DNA of 64,000 nucleotides from positions 248,001 through 312,000 of the forward strand of contig NZ_JAFMSY010000001.1 in the NCBI RefSeq assembly GCF_017916455.1, read 5' to 3'. The notes under the pieces are model-generated. The model made no database searches. It was not told where the DNA came from and saw only the letters and a program-made list of their open reading frames with translations. The position numbers and the translations under genes are program-made. Below, one piece after another: positions 18,571-26,962 of this stretch; positions within the stretch are counted from its first letter, which is position 1, and every line of letters begins with the position of its first letter. Source of the stretch: Nocardioides xinjiangensis. Lineage in GTDB: Bacteria; Actinomycetota; Actinomycetes; Propionibacteriales; Nocardioidaceae.

Positions 18571-18606
18571 ACGACCGGTCGCGCCCACCCGGGCGCGGCC
18601 GGTCGT
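18571..18606. terminator. Strong hairpin between convergent genes
   Basis: A 16-base stem (ACGACCGGTCGCGCCC with one G.U pair) and a four-base loop sit between the ThuA stop and the GNAT-chorismate mutase stop. It can serve both strands. There is no T tract, as is common in high-GC genomes. Confidence 0.7.
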
Positions 18607-18624
18607 CCCACGCCGGGGCGAGGG

Positions 18625-19323
18625 TCAGCGCGCGGCGTCGAGCGACTCGGTGATGATGACGTCGACGATGCGGGCCACCCGCTCCGGGCCGAGCTCCGGC
18701 ACCACCGCGGCCACCCGCTCGACGATCTCCGCCTCGCGGTCCGGGTCACGCTCGAGGGACGGCTTGACCCCCTGCACCACCCGGGTCAGCGCGGTACGAC
18801 GCGCGAGCACGTCGCCCAGCACCAGGTCGGTCTCGTCGATCAGCCCGCGCAGGAAGGCCAGCGGGTCGGCGCCGGGCCACGCGACGCGGATGTCCGGCGC
18901 CCGCTCCTCGTTGGCCGACCCGTCCATCCGCTCGAGCTCGACGCAGCCGTGCCGGCGGTAGAACGCACGGGCGGGCTCGTTCGACTCGAAGACCCACAGG
19001 CAGAACCCGTCGGGACGGGTCGACGCCACGAGCTCGAACAGGGCGGTCCCCACGCCCTGGCCCTGGTGGTCGGGGTGGACGTAGAGGTCGTCGAGCCACG
19101 TCGCCGTCCAGCGGGCGTAGCCGGCCGGCTCGCCGTCGCGCTCGGCCAGCCAGACGTCGTACGACGCCAGGTCCCAGCCCGCGACCCAGGCCCGCGCCTC
19201 GTGGTCGGGGTGCACCGGCGGCGGGAAGGCGTCGGCGGCGCCGCGGCGCGCGGCGAGGTGCAGGTCGGCCACGGCCGGCAGGTCGTCGACGGTGACCGGG
19301 CGGAGCGTGAGCTCAGTGCTCAT
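18625..19323 (-). CDS. GNAT acetyltransferase fused to a chorismate mutase (AroQ-type) domain
   Basis: A 232-residue two-domain protein. Residues 1-150 are a GNAT fold: the acetyl-CoA loop [16 protein letters not shown] at 83-98, then [20 protein letters not shown]. Residues 155-232 match the all-helical AroQ chorismate mutase: [41 protein letters not shown] and [14 protein letters not shown]. Arg159, Arg176, Lys187, Arg196 and Glu197 align with the E. coli mutase residues Arg11, Arg28, Lys39, Arg51 and Glu52; the Gln88 position at the C-terminus is not Gln. Chorismate mutase makes prephenate for Phe/Tyr. The acetyl acceptor is unknown. The ATG at 19323 overlaps the rluD end by 11 bases, so it closes the traR-lspA-rluD unit. 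Confidence 0.85.
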   Translation of the reverse strand: MSTELTLRPVTVDDLPAVADLHLAARRGAADAFPPPVHPDHEARAWVAGWDLASYDVWLAERDGEPAGYARWTATWLDDLYVHPDHQGQGVGTALFELVASTRPDGFCLWVFESNEPARAFYRRHGCVELERMDGSANEERAPDIRVAWPGADPLAFLRGLIDETDLVLGDVLARRTALTRVVQGVKPSLERDPDREAEIVERVAAVVPELGPERVARIVDVIITESLDAAR

Positions 19324-20251
19324 CGCGGATGACGTCGAGCGCGTGCGCGAGGTCGTCGGGGTAGGTGGACTCGTAGGTGACGTAGTCACCGGACTCGGGG
19401 TGCTCGAAGCCGAGCCGCACCGCGTGCAGCCACTGGCGCTGGAGCCCGACCCGCTCGGCGAGCCTCGGGTCGGCGCCGTAGGTGAGGTCGCCGACGCACG
19501 GGTGCTTCAGCGCGCTCATGTGCACCCGGATCTGGTGGGTGCGACCGGTCTCGAGGTGGACCTCGAGCAGGCTGGCGAACCGGTGGGCCTCCAGCGTCTC
19601 GTAGTGCGTGACGCTGTGCCGGCCGTCGGCCATGACCGCGAACTTGTAGTCGTGGTGGGGATGACGGCCGATCGGCGCGTCGACGGTGCCGGCGAGCGGG
19701 TCGGGGTGCCCCTGCACCAGCGCGTGGTAGGTCTTGTCGACGGTGCGGTGGCGGAACGCGTTCTTCAGCACGGAGTAGGCGTGCTCGGACTTGCAGATCA
19801 CCATGACGCCGCTGGTGCCGACGTCGAGGCGCTGCACGATCCCCTGTCGCTCGCTGGCGCCGCTGGTGGAGATCCGGAAGCCGGCTCCGGCGAGGTGGCC
19901 CACGACGGTGGGGCCAGTCCAGCCCGGCGAGGGGTGCACGGCGACGCCGACCGGCTTGTCGATCACCACGATGGCGTCGTCGTCGTGGATGATCCGGATG
20001 CCCTCGACGAGCTCGGGGACCACCTCGAGCGGGTCGCTCTCGACCGGGATGGTGACGTCGAGCATCGCGCCGGCGTCGACCCGGTCGCTCTTGCCGACGT
20101 CGGCGCCGTCGACCTGCACCAGTCCCTGGGAGATGAGGTCGGCCGCCCGCGTGCGCGAGAGGCCGAACATCCGCGCCATCGCGGCGTCGACCCGCTCACC
20201 CGCGAGGCCGTCGGGCACGAAGACCGTGCGCTGGTCGGCGTGCGTGCTCAC
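19313..20251 (-). CDS. rluD: RluA-family 23S rRNA pseudouridine synthase
   Basis: A 312-residue enzyme. An N-terminal S4 RNA-binding domain ([36 protein letters not shown]) precedes the RluA-type catalytic domain, with the catalytic aspartate in [15 protein letters not shown], then [16 protein letters not shown] and the signature [18 protein letters not shown]. It converts uridines to pseudouridine in large-subunit rRNA; the exact sites (RluD-like 1911/1915/1917) are inferred from family. The GTG start overlaps lspA by four bases. The lspA-rluD pairing is common in actinobacteria. Confidence 0.93.
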   Translation of the reverse strand: MSTHADQRTVFVPDGLAGERVDAAMARMFGLSRTRAADLISQGLVQVDGADVGKSDRVDAGAMLDVTIPVESDPLEVVPELVEGIRIIHDDDAIVVIDKPVGVAVHPSPGWTGPTVVGHLAGAGFRISTSGASERQGIVQRLDVGTSGVMVICKSEHAYSVLKNAFRHRTVDKTYHALVQGHPDPLAGTVDAPIGRHPHHDYKFAVMADGRHSVTHYETLEAHRFASLLEVHLETGRTHQIRVHMSALKHPCVGDLTYGADPRLAERVGLQRQWLHAVRLGFEHPESGDYVTYESTYPDDLAHALDVIRDEH

Positions 20252-20829
20252 GCCCGCGACCCCGGCTGGGGATCGGGCTCCGCGTCGGACTCGCGGGTAC
20301 CGTCGAGGGCGATGCCCCGGAACGTCTGGAGGATGATGAGCCCGGCGGCGACGTTGATGCAGACGTCGGCGACGTTGAAGACCGGCCAGCTGGGCAGCAT
20401 GAGGAAGTCGACGACGTGGCCGTGGAACGGCTCCGGCGGCCGCACGATGCGGTCCGTGAGGTTGCCGCCCACGCCACCGAGGAGGATGCCGAGCGCCAGG
20501 GCCCAGCCCGTGCTCGCCAGCCGGCGGCTCAGCCACAGCACCACCACGACGGCCACCATCGCCAGGCAGGTGAACACGATGGTGAAGTCGGTGCCGGTGC
20601 TGAACGCCGCACCCGGGTTGAAGGTCAGGTGCAGGGTGAACCAGTCGCCGAGGACCGGGACGTCACCGTCGGCGAGCGCGGAGAGCGCCCACTGCTTGGT
20701 GCCGAGGTCGAGGGCGTAGGCCAGCAGCGCCACGCACGCGAAGACCAGCCGCGCGCCGGGACGACGACGAGCCGGTGGGGCATCGGCCGGGTCGCTGGGC
20801 TTCAGCGACGCTCCTCGCGCTGCTTGCAT
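20248..20829 (-). CDS. lspA: Lipoprotein signal peptidase LspA
   Basis: A 193-residue integral membrane aspartyl protease that cleaves prolipoproteins before the lipidated Cys; the lipoprotein at 1-805 would be a client. Four membrane segments are visible: [48 protein letters not shown] and [15 protein letters not shown]. Signatures are [18 protein letters not shown] with the first catalytic Asp, and VVDFL...FNVAD with the second. I chose the ATG at 20829, which overlaps the traR end by 28 bases. A basic, Pro-rich N-terminal tail of about 25 residues precedes the first helix. Confidence 0.93.
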   Translation of the reverse strand: MQAARGASLKPSDPADAPPARRRPGARLVFACVALLAYALDLGTKQWALSALADGDVPVLGDWFTLHLTFNPGAAFSTGTDFTIVFTCLAMVAVVVVLWLSRRLASTGWALALGILLGGVGGNLTDRIVRPPEPFHGHVVDFLMLPSWPVFNVADVCINVAAGLIILQTFRGIALDGTRESDAEPDPQPGSRA

Positions 20830-21515
20830 GACATGCACAGTGTGGCATGGGGCACCGCCATCAACCGATTCTTGCCGATGGCGTTGCCGCACGAGTCGCA
20901 GACGCCGTAGGTGCCGTCGTCGATGTGCGACAGCGCCCGCTCGATCTGGGCCAGCGCCTCGCGCTCCTTGGCCAGCACGGTGAGCTCGTGGTCGCGCTCG
21001 AAGCTGGTGGCACCGACGTCGGCCTGGTCGAGGCCGGCGCCGTCACCGGCGTCGCGCATCAGCCCGGCGAGCTCCTCGGCCGACCGGCCGACGATCGCGG
21101 TGAGCCGTTCCTGGTGCTCGGTGAGCTCCTTCACGACCTCGTTGAGCTCGCCGCGGGTCCAGGCGGACTCCCCGTCGAGGACCACGAGCGTGGAGGGGGT
21201 GGCCTTGCGGACCTTCTTCGTCGGCGTGGCCTTGGTGGCGGGGGTCGGAACAGCCTTCGTCACGGGAGCTGCCTTCTCGGTAGGCGCGGTGGTCTTCGCG
21301 CTGGACTTCGCGGGGGTCTTCGCCGCCGCCTTCTTCGCCGGAGCCTTCTTGGCCGCTGACTTCTCGGCCGCTGACTTCTCGGCCGCTGACTTCGGCGGCG
21401 CGGAGGAGGCCGGGCCCTCCTCGGCGGGGGCATCCGTGGCCGGGCCCTGACCGACCACCCGCTTCGCGGCCGCCGCAGCGGTGCCCGCCAGTGACTTGCG
21501 CGTACTGCCAGCCAT
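20802..21515 (-). CDS. TraR/DksA-type zinc-finger protein with Lys/Ala-rich N-terminal arm
   Basis: A 237-residue protein. Residues about 1-110 are a low-complexity Ala/Lys/Pro arm with AAEKS and AKKAPAKKAAAKT repeats, like histone H1 or mycobacterial HupB tails, suggesting nucleic-acid binding. Residues about 125-237 are DksA/TraR-like: a coiled coil (LNEVVKELTEHQERLTAIV onward) and the C4 zinc finger CDSCGNAIGKNRLMAVPHA with LCMSC, preceded by IERALSHIDDGTYGV. DksA proteins bind the RNA polymerase secondary channel, but the role of such actinobacterial forms is not established. The ATG at 21515 has a GGAG ribosome site. It starts the unit with lspA, rluD and the GNAT-chorismate mutase gene. 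Confidence 0.85.
   Translation of the reverse strand: MAGSTRKSLAGTAAAAAKRVVGQGPATDAPAEEGPASSAPPKSAAEKSAAEKSAAKKAPAKKAAAKTPAKSSAKTTAPTEKAAPVTKAVPTPATKATPTKKVRKATPSTLVVLDGESAWTRGELNEVVKELTEHQERLTAIVGRSAEELAGLMRDAGDGAGLDQADVGATSFERDHELTVLAKEREALAQIERALSHIDDGTYGVCDSCGNAIGKNRLMAVPHATLCMSCKQREERR
21351..21393 (-). repeat. 15-base tandem repeat in the Lys/Ala arm of the TraR/DksA-like gene
   Basis: Almost three perfect copies of ggccgctgacttctc (plus strand), coding for repeated EKSAA. The tract can expand or contract in frame. Confidence 0.85.
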
Positions 21516-21540
21516 CTCCGAGGGCCTCCAGCTGCTTCGG

Positions 21541-21558
21541 GTGTGGTGGGAACCACAC
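21541..21558 (-). promoter_or_regulatory. Short hairpin in the 5' leader of traR/dksA-like gene
   Basis: GTGTGGT and ACCACAC form a perfect 7-base stem with a four-base loop, lying between the putative promoter and the ATG at 21515. Effect unknown. Confidence 0.4.
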
Positions 21559-21568
21559 GGTGGCAGGG

Positions 21569-21597
21569 AGGGTATCCGCTGCCGGGGGGCCAGCCAA
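21569..21597 (-). promoter_or_regulatory. Promoter of the traR-lspA-rluD unit
   Basis: On the minus strand TTGGCT (21597-21592) and TACCCT (21574-21569) have an ideal 17-base spacer. The message would start about 47 bases before the ATG. Confidence 0.55.
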
Positions 21598-21615
21598 CAA
21601 CGCGGCCGCGCAAAT

Positions 21616-21651
21616 GCGAGAACGACCACCCCGAAGGGCGGCCGTTCTCGC
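21616..21651 (-). terminator. Terminator hairpin of the divIVA end of the division cluster
   Basis: GCGAGAACG pairs perfectly with CGTTCTCGC, and inner CC-C/G-GG pairs can extend the stem. It starts 24 bases after the divIVA stop and just upstream of the traR promoter, so it separates the two units. Confidence 0.7.
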
Positions 21652-21674
21652 GTGCGGACGTGTGCGCTGGAGGC

Positions 21675-22415
21675 TCAGCCCTCGTCGTCGCCGAGGACGG
21701 AGCGCAGGCGCTTGGGCGCCGTGCCGCTGTCGACCGGGGCCTGGGTCTCGCTGCCGGCGGAGAGCGCCTCGAGCTGCTGCGTGAAGTACGTCTTCAGGCG
21801 GCTGCGGTACTCGCGCTCGAACTGGCGGAGGGTCTCGACGTCGCTGTTGAGCTTGTCGCGCTCCTTCTCCAGGTCGCCGAACATCTGCTGGCGCCGCTCG
21901 GCGGTCTCGGAGTCGAGCATCTGCGCACGCTGGCGGGCGTCGGCCTCCATGCGGTCGGCCTTCGTCTTCGACTCGGCCTCGAGGCGCTCGGCCTTGGTGC
22001 GGGCGGCGCCGACGATGCGGTCGGCCTCGTTCTTGGCCTCCTCGACGAGCTCGTCGGCGTTGCGCGTCGCGATCTCGAGCAGGCGGGCCGCGGCGTTGGA
22101 GGCGTCGGCGACGGTCTCCACGCGCATCGTCTGCACCGGCGCGGCGGCCGCGACCGGCGCGGGGGCCGGCTCCGGCTCGGGCTCGGGCTCGGGCTCCGGC
22201 GTGGGCGCGAACGACGCCGCGGGAGCAGGTGCGGAGGAGCCACCGGCCTGGGCCGCGGACAGCTTGGCCCGCAGCTCGTCGTTCTCCCGGGTGAGCCGGG
22301 CGAGCTCGGCCTCGACCTCGTCGAGGAACTGGTCCACCTCGCCCATGTCGTAGCCCTCACGGAGACGGACAGGCGTAAAGCGCTTGTTGCTCACGTCCTC
22401 AGGCGTCAGCGGCAT
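21675..22415 (-). CDS. divIVA: Polar growth / septum protein DivIVA (Wag31)
   Basis: A 246-residue cytoplasmic coiled-coil protein that binds negatively curved membrane and directs polar wall growth. The membrane-binding N-terminus is MPLTPEDVSNKRFTPVRLRE, followed by YDMGEVDQFLDEVEAELARL and the first coil. A Pro/Glu/Ala-rich linker (EPEPEPEPEP near residues 75-90) leads to a long second coil with repeated A-D-R-M/Q heptads (residues about 105-215). In mycobacteria Wag31 is phosphorylated by Ser/Thr kinases. The ATG at 22415 is chosen because it starts exactly at the conserved N-terminus and has a GGTGAGG ribosome site. Confidence 0.95.
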   Translation of the reverse strand: MPLTPEDVSNKRFTPVRLREGYDMGEVDQFLDEVEAELARLTRENDELRAKLSAAQAGGSSAPAPAASFAPTPEPEPEPEPEPAPAPVAAAAPVQTMRVETVADASNAAARLLEIATRNADELVEEAKNEADRIVGAARTKAERLEAESKTKADRMEADARQRAQMLDSETAERRQQMFGDLEKERDKLNSDVETLRQFEREYRSRLKTYFTQQLEALSAGSETQAPVDSGTAPKRLRSVLGDDEG

Positions 22416-22467
22416 GACCTCACCCAAACTTTCCACGATCGATTCACGGTGGCTCTGCTGTCAGGAG

Positions 22468-22473
22468 ACAATA
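22468..22473 (-). promoter_or_regulatory. Possible -10 element of divIVA
   Basis: TATTGT on the minus strand in the 103-base gap before divIVA, 52 bases from the ATG. No good -35 is visible. divIVA is expected to have its own promoter in this position. Confidence 0.3.
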
Positions 22474-22518
22474 GCGCCCGGGACGCCACAGGGCACAGTG
22501 ACCCGTGTGACGGATGGT

Positions 22519-22812
22519 TCAGAGCCCGAAGATGGTCACGACCACGTTGAGCAGCAACCAGGCCGCCACCATGACGAGCAGGAAGCTCAGGTCGAGCGCC
22601 ACCGAGCCGATGCGCAGCGGGGGCACGACGCGGCGGAGCGCCACGATCGGCGGGTCCGTCGTGCTGTACACCCCCTCGAGGGCGACGAGGAGCGCCCCGC
22701 GGGGCTCCCACTGGCGCGCGAAGACCTGGACCCAGTCCACGATGAACCGGATCCACAGCAGCCCGATGAAGACGAGCAGGATGATGTAGAGGATCTGACC
22801 GAAGGCTTGCAC
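22519..22812 (-). CDS. YggT family membrane protein
   Basis: A 97-residue membrane protein with two hydrophobic segments, QILYIILLVFIGLLWIRFIV and LDLSFLLVMVAAWLLLNVVV, joined by a loop with TTDPPIVALRRVVPP, the YggT signature. It lies between sepF and divIVA as in mycobacteria (Rv2146c) and Streptomyces. Such proteins are linked to cell division or osmotic tolerance, but the mechanism is not known. It starts 14 bases after the sepF stop and is probably co-transcribed with it. Confidence 0.92.
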   Translation of the reverse strand: MQAFGQILYIILLVFIGLLWIRFIVDWVQVFARQWEPRGALLVALEGVYSTTDPPIVALRRVVPPLRIGSVALDLSFLLVMVAAWLLLNVVVTIFGL

Positions 22813-22826
22813 GAGTCGAGTATCTG

Positions 22827-23312
22827 TCAGCTCTGGTTGAAGAAGCCGTCCTCGGCGATGCGCTCCTTGTCCTCCGCGGACACCGCCACGTTGGGCGGCG
22901 AGAGCAGGAACACCTTGTTGGTGACGCGCTCGATGGAGCCGCGGGTGGCGAAGATGAGCCCGGCGGCGAAGTCGACGAGGCGCTTGGCGTCGTTGTCGTC
23001 CATCTCGCTGAGGTTCATGATCACGGGGGTGCCGTCGCGGTAGTTCTCCCCGACCAGGCGGGCCTCGTTGTAGTTGCGGGGGTGGAGGGTGGTGATGCGG
23101 CTCAACTCGGCCACGACTCCTGTCTGGACCGGGGCCGGACGTCGGCGCTCCGCAAGGTCGGACACCGGGGCTGGGCGGCGCTCGCGCGCGACCGGACGCT
23201 GGTCGACGGCGTCGTGGGTCGTGGTCTCGGCGTCGCTCTCGTAGTCGTCGTAGTGGCCGGTGTCCTCGAGCAGGCCGAGGTACTCGCCGATCCTGCGCAT
23301 CGCGCCGCTCAT
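22827..23312 (-). CDS. sepF: Cell division protein SepF
   Basis: A 161-residue FtsZ partner and membrane anchor. The N-terminal amphipathic helix is [13 protein letters not shown], then an acidic/basic linker to about residue 70. The SepF core is [45 protein letters not shown] and [20 protein letters not shown]. It binds the FtsZ tail (DVPDFLK, seen here in ftsZ) and membranes; actinobacteria lack FtsA, so SepF is the main anchor. The ATG at 23312 has GGAGGA seven bases upstream. The internal ATG four codons later would start right at the helix and is a second choice. Confidence 0.95.
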   Translation of the reverse strand: MSGAMRRIGEYLGLLEDTGHYDDYESDAETTTHDAVDQRPVARERRPAPVSDLAERRRPAPVQTGVVAELSRITTLHPRNYNEARLVGENYRDGTPVIMNLSEMDDNDAKRLVDFAAGLIFATRGSIERVTNKVFLLSPPNVAVSAEDKERIAEDGFFNQS

Positions 23313-23373
23313 GAGACTGTTCCTCCGCTAGACCTGGCGCCCCGTGCGGGACACCTGTTGACTGTTGTGGACA

Positions 23374-24090
23374 TTACTGGACCGCAGGCCTCGGACCGAG
23401 GACCGCGGAGCCGACACGCACGTGTGTCGCGCCGTGGGCGATCGCCGCCTCGAGGTCGCCGCTCATGCCGGCCGACAGCACGGTGGCGTCGGGGTGCTCG
23501 CGCAGGAAGTCGGCGCGGACATCGGCGAGCCGCGCGAAGGCGGTCGCGGGGTCCTCGCCGAGGGGTGCGACCGCCATCAGCCCGCGCAGCCGCAGCGCGT
23601 CGGCGCCGGCCACCAGCCGGGCGAGCTCGTCGAGGTCGGCAGGATCGGCACCCGACCGGTGCGTGGCGCCGGGCGGGTCGAGGCTGACCTGCAGCAGCAC
23701 GTCGACCCCGGTGCCCGGCGGGCCGGTGCGGGCGTGGGCACCGCGCGACAGGGGGCCGACCAGCTTGGGGCGGTCGAGCGACTCCACCACGTCGGCGTAC
23801 GACGCCACTGCTGCGGCCTTGTTGGACTGGAGCCCCCCGATGAAGTGCCACCGGAGGCGGAGGTCGGCGCACTCGGCGGCCTTGGTCTGGGCCTCCTGGT
23901 GCCGGTTCTCCCCCACGTCGGTCACGCCGAGGTCGGCGAGCAGCCGGACGTCGGAGGCGGGGAAGAACTTGGTGACCACCACCAGCGCGACGTCGTCCTC
24001 GGGCCGACCGGCCTCCGCGCACGCAGCACGGATGCGGCCACGCACGGCGTCGAGGTTCGCCGCGACCTCGTCAGCGCGTCGCCCGGTCAC
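23374..24090 (-). CDS. YggS family PLP homeostasis protein
   Basis: A 238-residue PLP-binding barrel without known catalytic activity, which buffers pyridoxal phosphate in cells. The PLP lysine is in LVVVTKFFPASDV. Other signatures are DVGENRHQEAQTKA, LRWHFIGGLQSNKAA, LLQVSLDPPG and LSAGMSGDLEAAIAHGATHVRVGSAVLG. The GTG start at 24090 overlaps pgeF by four bases. The ftsZ-pgeF-yggS-sepF order is standard for actinobacteria (Rv2150c-Rv2147c). Confidence 0.94.
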   Translation of the reverse strand: MTGRRADEVAANLDAVRGRIRAACAEAGRPEDDVALVVVTKFFPASDVRLLADLGVTDVGENRHQEAQTKAAECADLRLRWHFIGGLQSNKAAAVASYADVVESLDRPKLVGPLSRGAHARTGPPGTGVDVLLQVSLDPPGATHRSGADPADLDELARLVAGADALRLRGLMAVAPLGEDPATAFARLADVRADFLREHPDATVLSAGMSGDLEAAIAHGATHVRVGSAVLGPRPAVQ

Positions 24091-24779
24091 CGGTGGCTCC
24101 AGATGACGCCGGCGAAGCGGGTGGCCTCGGCGCCGTCGCGGCGGTAGGACGGCCACGCCGGGTCCTCGCGGGTGCAGGCGTCGACGCCGCGCACGTCGGT
24201 GACGCCGCAGGACGCGAGCTGGGCGCGCACGCCTGCACCGAGGTCGAGCGCGGGCGTGCCCCACGACGTGGTGGAGCTCGCCTCCGGCACCACGGCGACG
24301 ACCTCGTCGCGCAGGGCGGCGGGGACCTCGTAGCACGCGCCGCACACGTGCGGGCCGAGCCAGGCCACGCTCGGGTCGGCGCCGTGCTCGCGCAGGGCCG
24401 TGACGGCGGCGGGGACGACGCCGGCGGCGAGCCCCGGTCGCCCGCTGTGCGCCGCGGCGATCCAGCCGGTGGCCGGGTCCGCCAGGAGCACGGGCACGCA
24501 GTCGGCGGCCCGGGCGAGCAGCGCCACGCCGGGCCGCGCGGTGATCATCGCGTCGCAGCCCGTCGCGCTCGTGCGCCGGTCGTCGACGACCTCCACGTCG
24601 GCCCCGTGGACCTGCCGCATCAGCACCGGCGTGGCCCCTGTCGCGCCGGCCACCTGCGCCAGCGCGGCAGCGCGCACGTCGTCGCCGGCGGCGTCGCCGA
24701 GGCTGAGGGACACGTCGGTGAAGGCGACCTCGATCACGAGGTCGCCTCCGATCCGGTCACGGTGGTGCAGGAGCGGCAC
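24087..24779 (-). CDS. pgeF: Peptidoglycan editing factor PgeF (YfiH/laccase domain)
   Basis: A 230-residue protein of the DUF152/YfiH family. In E. coli the family removes mis-incorporated L-Ser from muropeptide precursors; other members act on purine nucleosides. The His-Cys-His metal/active site is kept: LMRQVHGADV, ARAADCVPVLLAD and AAAHSGRPGLAAG. The last motif has the actinobacterial form rather than HAGWRG. GPHVCGACYEVP and SYRRDGAEATRFAGVI follow as expected. It lies 13 bases after ftsZ and overlaps yggS by four bases. Confidence 0.92.
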   Translation of the reverse strand: MPLLHHRDRIGGDLVIEVAFTDVSLSLGDAAGDDVRAAALAQVAGATGATPVLMRQVHGADVEVVDDRRTSATGCDAMITARPGVALLARAADCVPVLLADPATGWIAAAHSGRPGLAAGVVPAAVTALREHGADPSVAWLGPHVCGACYEVPAALRDEVVAVVPEASSTTSWGTPALDLGAGVRAQLASCGVTDVRGVDACTREDPAWPSYRRDGAEATRFAGVIWSHR

Positions 24780-24792
24780 GGTCGCGGTCAGC

Positions 24793-26022
24793 TCACTTCA
24801 AGAAGTCGGGCACGTCGAGGTCGTCGTCCTCGAACTGCACCTGCCGGGCCGGGCGGGCCGGTGCCGACGGGGTGGTCGGCTGCTGCGCCTGAGCGGGGGT
24901 CGCGGACTGCACGCGCGCCGGCTGTGCCGGCGTCGGCGCCGCGCCCGACGTGCCGGCAGGGGCCGCGGCGGGCGCCGCGGCCCGGGTCGCGACCTGCTGC
25001 GCCGGCACCCGGGCCTGCTCCTGCGCCTGCACCGGCTGCGGGCGCAGGACCGCGCCCTCCTGGCGGCGCTTGGGCATGCCCCCGTCGAAGCCGGCGGCGA
25101 TCACGGTCACGCGCACCTCGTCGCCGAGGGCGTCGTCGATGGTCGCACCGAAGATGATGTTGGCCTCGGCGTGCGCGGCCTGCGACACCAGCGCGGCGGC
25201 CTCGTTGATCTCGAAGAGGCCGAGGTCGGAGCCGCCGGCGATGGAGAGCAGCACGCCGTGCGCGCCCTCGATGCTCGCCTCGAGCAGCGGGCTGGAGACG
25301 GCCATCTCCGCGGCGGCCACCGCCCGGTCCTCACCGCGCGCCGAGCCGATGCCCATGAGCGCCGAGCCGGCGTTGGCCATCACGGACTTGACGTCGGCGA
25401 AGTCGAGGTTGATCAGCCCGGGGGTGGTGATCAGGTCGGTGATGCCGGAGACACCCTGCAGCAGCACCTGGTCGGCCTGCTTGAAGGCGTCGAGGATCGA
25501 CACGTTGCGGTCGGAGATCGACAGCAGCCGGTCGTTGGGGATCACGATGAGGGTGTCGACCTCCTCGCGGAGCTGGCTGATGCCCTCCTCCGCGGAGTTC
25601 GCGCGCCGCCGGCCCTCGAAGGCGAACGGGCGGGTCACCACGCCGATGGTCAGGGCGCCGAGCGAGCGGGCGATGCGCGCCACGACGGGGGCGCCGCCGG
25701 TGCCGGTGCCGCCGCCCTCGCCAGCGGTCACGAAGACCATGTCGGCCCCCTTGAGGACCTCCTCGATCTCGTCGGCGTGGTCCTCGGCGGCCTTGGCGCC
25801 CACCTCGGGGTTCGCCCCCGCGCCGAGGCCCCGGGTGAGCTCCCGCCCGATGTCGAGCTTGACGTCGGCGTCGCTCATGAGGAGTGCCTGGGCGTCGGTG
25901 TTGATCGCGATGAACTCCACGCCCTTGAGTCCGACCTCGATCATCCGGTTGACGGCGTTGACGCCACCGCCACCGATGCCCACGACCTTGATGATCGCCA
26001 GGTAGTTCTGCGCTGCTGCCAC
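24793..26022 (-). CDS. ftsZ: Cell division GTPase FtsZ
   Basis: A 409-residue tubulin homologue that forms the Z ring. The N-terminus is [26 protein letters not shown]. The GTP signature [11 protein letters not shown] lies in the loop after MVFVTAGE, and the T7 catalytic loop [11 protein letters not shown] follows. A Pro/Ala/Gln-rich linker (about residues 320-390) leads to the conserved tail [10 protein letters not shown], which binds SepF (and FtsW in mycobacteria). The GTG start at 26022 has a CGGAG ribosome site six bases off. A 178-base gap separates it from ftsQ and contains its own promoter-like region. Confidence 0.98.
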   Translation of the reverse strand: MAAAQNYLAIIKVVGIGGGGVNAVNRMIEVGLKGVEFIAINTDAQALLMSDADVKLDIGRELTRGLGAGANPEVGAKAAEDHADEIEEVLKGADMVFVTAGEGGGTGTGGAPVVARIARSLGALTIGVVTRPFAFEGRRRANSAEEGISQLREEVDTLIVIPNDRLLSISDRNVSILDAFKQADQVLLQGVSGITDLITTPGLINLDFADVKSVMANAGSALMGIGSARGEDRAVAAAEMAVSSPLLEASIEGAHGVLLSIAGGSDLGLFEINEAAALVSQAAHAEANIIFGATIDDALGDEVRVTVIAAGFDGGMPKRRQEGAVLRPQPVQAQEQARVPAQQVATRAAAPAAAPAGTSGAAPTPAQPARVQSATPAQAQQPTTPSAPARPARQVQFEDDDLDVPDFLK

Positions 26023-26101
26023 GGCTCCGGGGCCTTTCGTGAAGGGGATGCGAGTTCTGGGTGGACGGGTCGATCCGTCGTGCGACCCCCGGGCCTCACG
26101 G

Positions 26102-26139
26102 AACCCTAACCGTGAGCCTGAGGGTTATAGTTATGTCAA
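26102..26139 (-). promoter_or_regulatory. AT-rich promoter-like segment and inverted repeat upstream of ftsZ
   Basis: In a very GC-rich setting this stretch carries TTGACA (minus strand, 26139-26134) followed by TAACTATAAC. An inverted repeat AACCCT...AGGGTT (26102-26126, 7 of 9 arm bases paired) comes next. A matching -10 at normal spacing from TTGACA is not obvious, so the start site is unsure. A similar motif in front of ftsZ is, to my recollection, conserved in other actinobacteria. Confidence 0.45.
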
Positions 26140-26200
26140 CCTCGCCTTTCGCACGACCATAGGCAGGCGTGCGTCCCGAACCCGGGCCGACACGCCGCGT

Positions 26201-26962
26201 TCAGGGCCGGTAGGTGGGATTCCCCGGCACGCTGACGTCGTAGTACGGCGCCTCCTGGGCTGCCAGGAGCTTGTCGACCACCTCGGCCTTGAGCGCGGAC
26301 TCCTCCGCACTCCCCCAGAGCACCTGTCGCCGGTCGCGCAGGACCAGGGTGATCTGGTCGACCGTCGCCACCTCGACGTGGTCCACGCGGGTGACGAGGT
26401 CCCGGGGCAGGGCGGAGACCACCGTGGCGGCCTCCCGCAGCGCGTCGGTGCCCGCCGCCGCGCCGGGCCGGATCCGCGGCATGCCCGGCGGCACCTTGTC
26501 GTACTCCCGGAACACGACGCCGTCGGGGTCGAGCCCCCGGAGCCGCCCGGCCAGCTCGACGACCGCGACGGCGGTGCGCTCGACGACCGCGATCCGCACG
26601 GCGTCGGGCCAGGTGCGCGAGACGTCGACCGACTCCACCTCGGCGAGCGAGCCCACCCGGTCGTCGGCACGGCCGAGGTCGACCAGCGCGAGCTGGTCGC
26701 CGAGAGGGACGTCGGCGATCTCGCGGATGCGGGTGTCGCTCAGCTGCTCGTTGCCCACGACCTCGACCTTCTTGACCTGCAGGAGCGCGGAGAAGAAGAC
26801 GAGGTGCACCGACGCACCGAGGACGGCGAGGACGAGGAGCAGGGCCACGACGTAGCGGAGGGACAGCCAGCGCCGCGCCCACTGCCGCCGCGCGAAGCGG
26901 CGGCGGGTGCGCAGCGCTGCGCGGTCCTGCTGCTCCTGCACCTGCTGCTCCACCTGCTGCAC
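26201..26962 (-). CDS. ftsQ: Divisome protein FtsQ
   Basis: A 253-residue bitopic protein. A basic cytoplasmic tail with RTRRRFARRQWARR leads to a single membrane helix at about residues 37-57 (YVVALLLVLAVLGASVHLVF). A POTRA domain follows (LLQVKKVEVVGNEQLSDTRI, to about residue 130), then the FtsQ beta domain (VVELAGRLRGLDPDGVVF, LVTRVDHVEVATVDQITLVL). It links FtsI/FtsW/FtsL components outside the membrane. The GTG start abuts the murC stop with no gap, so the two are coupled. Confidence 0.94.
   Translation of the reverse strand: MQQVEQQVQEQQDRAALRTRRRFARRQWARRWLSLRYVVALLLVLAVLGASVHLVFFSALLQVKKVEVVGNEQLSDTRIREIADVPLGDQLALVDLGRADDRVGSLAEVESVDVSRTWPDAVRIAVVERTAVAVVELAGRLRGLDPDGVVFREYDKVPPGMPRIRPGAAAGTDALREAATVVSALPRDLVTRVDHVEVATVDQITLVLRDRRQVLWGSAEESALKAEVVDKLLAAQEAPYYDVSVPGNPTYRP

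Noticed and set aside
24087..24779. PgeF with HSGRPG in place of HAGWRG, possibly a lost active site
   Set aside because: The His and Cys ligands are retained and this form is, as I recall, usual for actinobacterial members.
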